Positions 5,536 to 8,456 of a stretch of DNA of 8,456 bases are shown here, in pieces. The DNA comes from Chitinophagaceae bacterium. Lineage in GTDB: Bacteria > Bacteroidota > Bacteroidia > Chitinophagales > Chitinophagaceae. A program made the position numbers and the translations under genes. The stretch's first letter is position 1, and each line of letters starts with the position of its first letter. The notes under the pieces were generated by a model. The model did not search any database, was not told where the DNA came from, and saw only the letters and a list, made by a program, of their open reading frames with translations. Location of the stretch: the NCBI GenBank assembly GCA_947459455.1, contig CANHEC010000065.1:1-8456 (forward strand), written 5' to 3'.

Positions 5536-6746
5536 AGTCTGGCACTACTCACCGCACGGCTTTTGCGTACAAAAAAGTAAAAGAAAACAAAGCTTAGCCG
5601 CAGCAAGTCGTAGGCCATTCGCTCTTTCAGGCGTTGCCACCAGTTGCGGTTGGCCTCCCATTCGGCCAGTGTTACGGGTTGGCAATACTCAGCTACAATT
5701 GTATGCAGCTGTGCAGCTACCTGCTGTGCAAATGGCCGGTCGGCAATGTCGAGATTCAACTCGATGCTGACATAAGCACTCAGATTGTTCACATTGTACG
5801 AGCCAACCGTCACCCATTCATCATCGGCGCAGCTTAGCTTGGCATGCAGTACCTGCGGCTGGTATTCGTACAGTTGTACCCCGCATCGCAACAGCCAACT
5901 GTACAGGTATCGCTCAGCCGCTTTGGCGATGCCCACGTCTGACTTACCAGCCGCAATGATGCGAATACCCACACCACCGGCAGCAGCTTGCTTCATGGCT
6001 TTGCGCAGCGCCCGGCCAGGCAGGAAATACGCCGACATGATGGTGATATGCTCACGGGCACCCGCAAACATTTCGAAGTAGCTGCGGGTAATACTGATTT
6101 GCCGACGCACCCAATCGTTGCGGCGTACCCGAATGGGGCAGTAGGCATCGGGCGCATACCGCGCCATGGCTGCCAGCAGGCGCTTGCGGCGTCGCTTGCC
6201 CCATACCTGCCGGCTAAACATTTCCTGGCACACCAGGTATAATTCGGCAGCCACCTGCCCCTCGCAGTGCACGGCCCAATCGAGCCAGGCCGGCTGATCG
6301 GGCAAATCATTGTACCGATCGCTGATATTGACGCCACCCACTAATGCCTCCTGTGCATCGGCCACCACCACCTTGTGGTGCATGCGGCGCCCAAACGAAT
6401 AACGTGAGGTTTGCACCAGCGGCGAAAACCACCGAAACTGAATACCGCGGCTGGCTAGTTGATCTGTCCAGTGCTGTGGCCGCTGCTCCGATCCGTAGCT
6501 ATCCAGCAGCAGGTACACCTTTACGCCACGTGCTGCTGCAGCTGCCAGCGCCTCCACCACCATTTGTCCTGTGCTGTCATCCAAAAAAATGTAGGTCTGC
6601 AAATGGATGGATTGGCGGGCACCCGCTATCATCTGTAATAACTGCTGAAAATAGGGAGCGCCGCCACGTACCAGCCGCACCTGATTGTGCACGGTGTAGT
6701 GGCCGGGTATAGCTACAGTGGCAGGTATGGCAGTTGGCACCAGCAT
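5526..6746 (-). CDS. Phospholipase D / cardiolipin synthase-like protein (ClsB type)
   Basis: 406 residues with two complete HKD motifs: His123-x-Lys125-x4-Asp130 followed by GGVNISD, and His301-x-Lys303-x4-Asp308 followed by GSYNVN. This is the bacterial cardiolipin synthase layout, an enzyme that transfers phosphatidyl groups between phospholipids at the inner membrane. N-terminal segments VRLVRGGAPYFQQLLQMI and IHLQTYIFLDD also fit. It lacks the two N-terminal membrane helices of ClsA, so it resembles ClsB or soluble PLD-family synthases. A hydrophobic patch rich in Phe and Leu near 381-392, followed by a basic tail, may hold it to the membrane. The ATG at 6746 lies 6 bases after the DUF389 gene stop, so the pair is almost surely one transcript. 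No Shine-Dalgarno is seen. The stop overlaps the convergent hydrolase gene by 10 bases. Exact substrate (cardiolipin versus other phosphatidyl transfer) is not decidable here. Confidence 0.9.
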   Translation of the reverse strand: MLVPTAIPATVAIPGHYTVHNQVRLVRGGAPYFQQLLQMIAGARQSIHLQTYIFLDDSTGQMVVEALAAAAARGVKVYLLLDSYGSEQRPQHWTDQLASRGIQFRWFSPLVQTSRYSFGRRMHHKVVVADAQEALVGGVNISDRYNDLPDQPAWLDWAVHCEGQVAAELYLVCQEMFSRQVWGKRRRKRLLAAMARYAPDAYCPIRVRRNDWVRRQISITRSYFEMFAGAREHITIMSAYFLPGRALRKAMKQAAAGGVGIRIIAAGKSDVGIAKAAERYLYSWLLRCGVQLYEYQPQVLHAKLSCADDEWVTVGSYNVNNLSAYVSIELNLDIADRPFAQQVAAQLHTIVAEYCQPVTLAEWEANRNWWQRLKERMAYDLLRLSFVFFYFFVRKSRAVSSARLQR

Positions 6747-6752
6747 CTACTA

Positions 6753-7877
6753 TTATGGCCGTTCTGATGGAGGAGGAGCAACAAAGGCAGTACTATCCAA
6801 TCGTGCCTGGCGCAGGCTATCTATCAGGCGGCGAAGGCTGGCCAGCTCTGATGACAGTGCCTGTACCGTGGTGCGCATGGCCATCACTTCATCGTTGCGG
6901 GCAGCTTCGGCCAGGTAAGCAAAACCTTGCTTTACCTGCAGCCGGCTACTGTCTATTCCGTAGGTCAGCGCCTTGGCTTTGAAGGCGGCTATTTCGGCCG
7001 GCTGCAAACTGCGGCCGCCAAATACCAGCTCTACACGGTTAGCTGCCGCATCTATCTTTTTCACCAGCAGTACTTCATCGGTAAAATGGGCTTCCGCATC
7101 AATGAACCGGTTTGCCTTTTTTGCAAAGCCCTGATCGCGGAGCTGCTCGTAGGCAAACCATACACTCGGCACAGTCGTCACAATAGCCAACAGGGTCATA
7201 AACGCACTGCGGGTAATGATCTTCCCTTTATTGAGCGGATGCGCCAGCGGGTAGCGCAACAAGCGCACCACCAATAGCGATGCCAGCGCTATGAATACAG
7301 TATTGATAACAAACAAGTACAGAGAACCCAACATGTACTTGAGCTGAAGGGTGGCAATACCGTAGCCGGCCGTACATAGTGGCGGCATCAGTGCGGTAGC
7401 AATGGCCACTCCTGTTATTACATTGCCTTTTGCCTTGCTGCAGGTGGCCAGCATACCGGCCATGCCGCCAAAAAAAGCAATCAAGACATCGTATACATTG
7501 GGTGCCGTGCGGGCCAGTATTTCGGAGTGTGCATCGCTGATGGGTGTAATGGTGAAGTAAAGTGTAGATGTAACCAAACTGGCCGCAGTAGCAAACAAAA
7601 AATTGCGGGCAGCCAACCGGGCCAGTGAGATATCGTAAACCGCCAACCCAAAACCCATGCCCATGATTGGGCCCATGAGGGGCGAAATAAGCATAGCGCC
7701 TATAATAACTGCGGTGGAATTAACATTAAGTCCGAAGCTGGCGATAAAGGTGGCAAAAATCAGAATCCACAGGTTGGTGCCTTTAAACACTACCGCTTTG
7801 AAAAGGCTTTCCTCCACTACCTCGAACGATTCCTTCTCTGTACCGAGGCGAAAATTATCGAGCAAGCTTTGAAACAT
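6753..7877 (-). CDS. DUF389 family membrane protein
   Basis: 374 residues of the DUF389 family, integral membrane proteins without an established function. The family core is clear: FKAVVFKGTNLWILIFATFIAS, GLNVNSTAVIIGAMLISPLMGPIMG (49-73) and NVITGVAIATALMPPLCTAGYG (152-173). About seven hydrophobic segments can be placed at roughly 35-50, 54-78, 92-112, 128-147, 152-172, 183-207 and 225-243. Residues 250-325 look like a small soluble alpha/beta domain, and 325-360 (ALSSELASLRRLIDSLRQ) is a likely coiled coil before a Pro-rich end. The start at 7877 is the one upstream of the conserved core, preceded by a good -7 box. It is the first gene of a pair with the PLD-type gene 6 bases downstream. 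The thioredoxin gene upstream ends at its own terminator, so I infer separate transcription. A transport role has been guessed for the family but nothing here proves it. Confidence 0.9.
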   Translation of the reverse strand: MFQSLLDNFRLGTEKESFEVVEESLFKAVVFKGTNLWILIFATFIASFGLNVNSTAVIIGAMLISPLMGPIMGMGFGLAVYDISLARLAARNFLFATAASLVTSTLYFTITPISDAHSEILARTAPNVYDVLIAFFGGMAGMLATCSKAKGNVITGVAIATALMPPLCTAGYGIATLQLKYMLGSLYLFVINTVFIALASLLVVRLLRYPLAHPLNKGKIITRSAFMTLLAIVTTVPSVWFAYEQLRDQGFAKKANRFIDAEAHFTDEVLLVKKIDAAANRVELVFGGRSLQPAEIAAFKAKALTYGIDSSRLQVKQGFAYLAEAARNDEVMAMRTTVQALSSELASLRRLIDSLRQARLDSTAFVAPPPSERP

Positions 7878-7893
7878 ACGTAATCCTTTGTTT

Positions 7894-7901
7894 CAAATAT
7901 A
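7894..7901 (-). promoter_or_regulatory. -7 promoter box for the DUF389-PLD operon
   Basis: Read on the minus strand, TATATTTG (7901-7894) matches the Bacteroidota -7 consensus TAnnTTTG at every fixed base. It lies 16 bases upstream of the DUF389 ATG. About 15 bases further upstream there is only CTTTTC, a partial -33-like element. It sits just downstream of the thioredoxin terminator, which is where a promoter for the following operon is expected. Confidence 0.55.
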
Positions 7902-7940
7902 GACGCTGGGCTGCAGGAAAAGCCGTTAGCATTTTGCCAA

Positions 7941-7973
7941 CAAAAAAGCCGCCAGCGACAACGCACTGACGGC
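7941..7973 (-). terminator. Intrinsic terminator after the thioredoxin gene
   Basis: On the minus strand GCCGTCAG (7973-7966) pairs with CTGGCGGC (7955-7948), eight pairs with one G-T wobble and a 10-base loop, immediately followed by TTTTTTG (7947-7941). It lies about 30 bases after the thioredoxin stop. The stem plus unbroken T6 run is a textbook intrinsic terminator and separates thioredoxin from the DUF389 operon. Confidence 0.82.
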
Positions 7974-8002
7974 CGAGGAATCACCCACACCTCTTATTCA
8001 GT

Positions 8003-8380
8003 TTATTCGGCCGTATCGCTGGATATGCCGAGCAATTCTTTTTCAATCACAGATTTCAACACATGCTTAGGCAGTGCGCCAGCCTGCATCATGGGCTGGC
8101 CCTTCAGCGGTATAAACAATAATGACGGAATACTATTGATCCCAAAAACCATTGAAAGTTCCTGCTCAGCGTCGGTATCCACTTTATAAATGTCCAGCTG
8201 GCCGGCATACTCTTCGCTCAGCTGCTCCATTACTGGTGCAATGGCTTTACAGGGGCCACACCAATCGGCATAAAAATCGATGAGGGCGGGCCGCTCACCC
8301 GCAAATGCCCACTCCGTAGCATTCTCATAATTAAAAACTTTTGCCTTGAAGTCGGCCGTAGTGAGCTTGATAGTTGCCAT
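8003..8380 (-). CDS. Thioredoxin
   Basis: 125 residues forming a single thioredoxin fold with no signal peptide, so a cytoplasmic disulfide reductase is expected, reduced by thioredoxin reductase. The active site WCGPC is at 40-44 in the context LIDFYADWCGPCKAIAPV, and the cis-proline is Pro85 in INSIPSLLFI. Asp35 within the LIDFYADW strand fits the usual buried acidic residue. Length is slightly above the usual 105-110 because of a longer N-terminus (residues about 8-30) and a short acidic tail GISSDTAE. The ATG at 8380 is the start that precedes the first predicted strand. No strong -7 box is seen in the 76 bases upstream to the window edge; TACCTTCG at 8426-8419 on the minus strand is a weak one-mismatch candidate. 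A terminator follows, so it is probably transcribed alone or as the last gene of a unit entering from the right. Confidence 0.95.
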   Translation of the reverse strand: MATIKLTTADFKAKVFNYENATEWAFAGERPALIDFYADWCGPCKAIAPVMEQLSEEYAGQLDIYKVDTDAEQELSMVFGINSIPSLLFIPLKGQPMMQAGALPKHVLKSVIEKELLGISSDTAE

Positions 8381-8456
8381 TGCGAACCACGTTGCGTTGG
8401 TAAATGATGATATGGACTGCCGAAGGTAATGGTAGCTCTAACGGCCGTAAGCGACA

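Noticed and set aside
1..8456. Mobile element, CRISPR array, RNA gene, phage or defence system
   Set aside because: No transposase, recombinase, terminal inverted repeat pair, spaced repeats, tRNA-like fold or nuclease/toxin gene was seen on either strand.

Overview
The window reads as an ordinary chromosomal segment of a Bacteroidota bacterium, most likely a Chitinophagaceae-like member. This rests on the style of the proteins: the DXS variant with GHKI after WDVGHQAY, a bacterial PcrB/GGGP-synthase-type enzyme, DUF389 and YdjM-type membrane proteins, and a beta-rich secreted protein of a type I associate with Bacteroidota. Genes lack Shine-Dalgarno sequences, and there are good matches to the Bacteroidota -7 box TAnnTTTG. 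Base composition looks balanced to slightly GC-rich. I see no mobile element, CRISPR array, tRNA, rRNA, phage gene or defence system.

Left part (1-3779). A geranylgeranylglyceryl/heptaprenylglyceryl phosphate synthase gene on the minus strand runs off the left edge. Divergent from it is a secreted protein of unknown function (777-1707), followed by dxs (1836-3779), the first enzyme of the MEP isoprenoid pathway. As printed, a single open frame runs from 603 to 3779 and would be called as a 1058-residue DXS fusion. I read this as an artefact or mutation. A run of seven C (1584-1590) carries one base too many. Removing one C restores a plausible C-terminus of the secreted protein ending at TAG 1705-1707, so dxs is a separate, normal-length gene of 647 residues. 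This is the most important annotation point in the window. The first and third genes both belong to isoprenoid lipid metabolism but are transcribed in opposite directions.

Middle part (3780-5535). A strong hairpin with a UUCG tetraloop follows dxs. Then come a small secreted or outer-membrane beta-barrel-like protein (3948-4487) and a YdjM-type membrane metal-dependent hydrolase (4525-5535), 37 bp apart and probably cotranscribed.

Right part (5526-8456), all minus strand. A thioredoxin (8003-8380) ends at an intrinsic terminator. A DUF389 membrane protein (6753-7877) follows with its own good -7 promoter box. A two-HKD phospholipase D / cardiolipin synthase-type enzyme (5526-6746) starts 6 bp after the DUF389 stop, so these two form an operon. 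The PLD gene overlaps the convergent hydrolase gene by 10 bp at their 3' ends. The shared theme of the window is membrane lipid and envelope housekeeping. I do not see evidence for a new multi-gene system.
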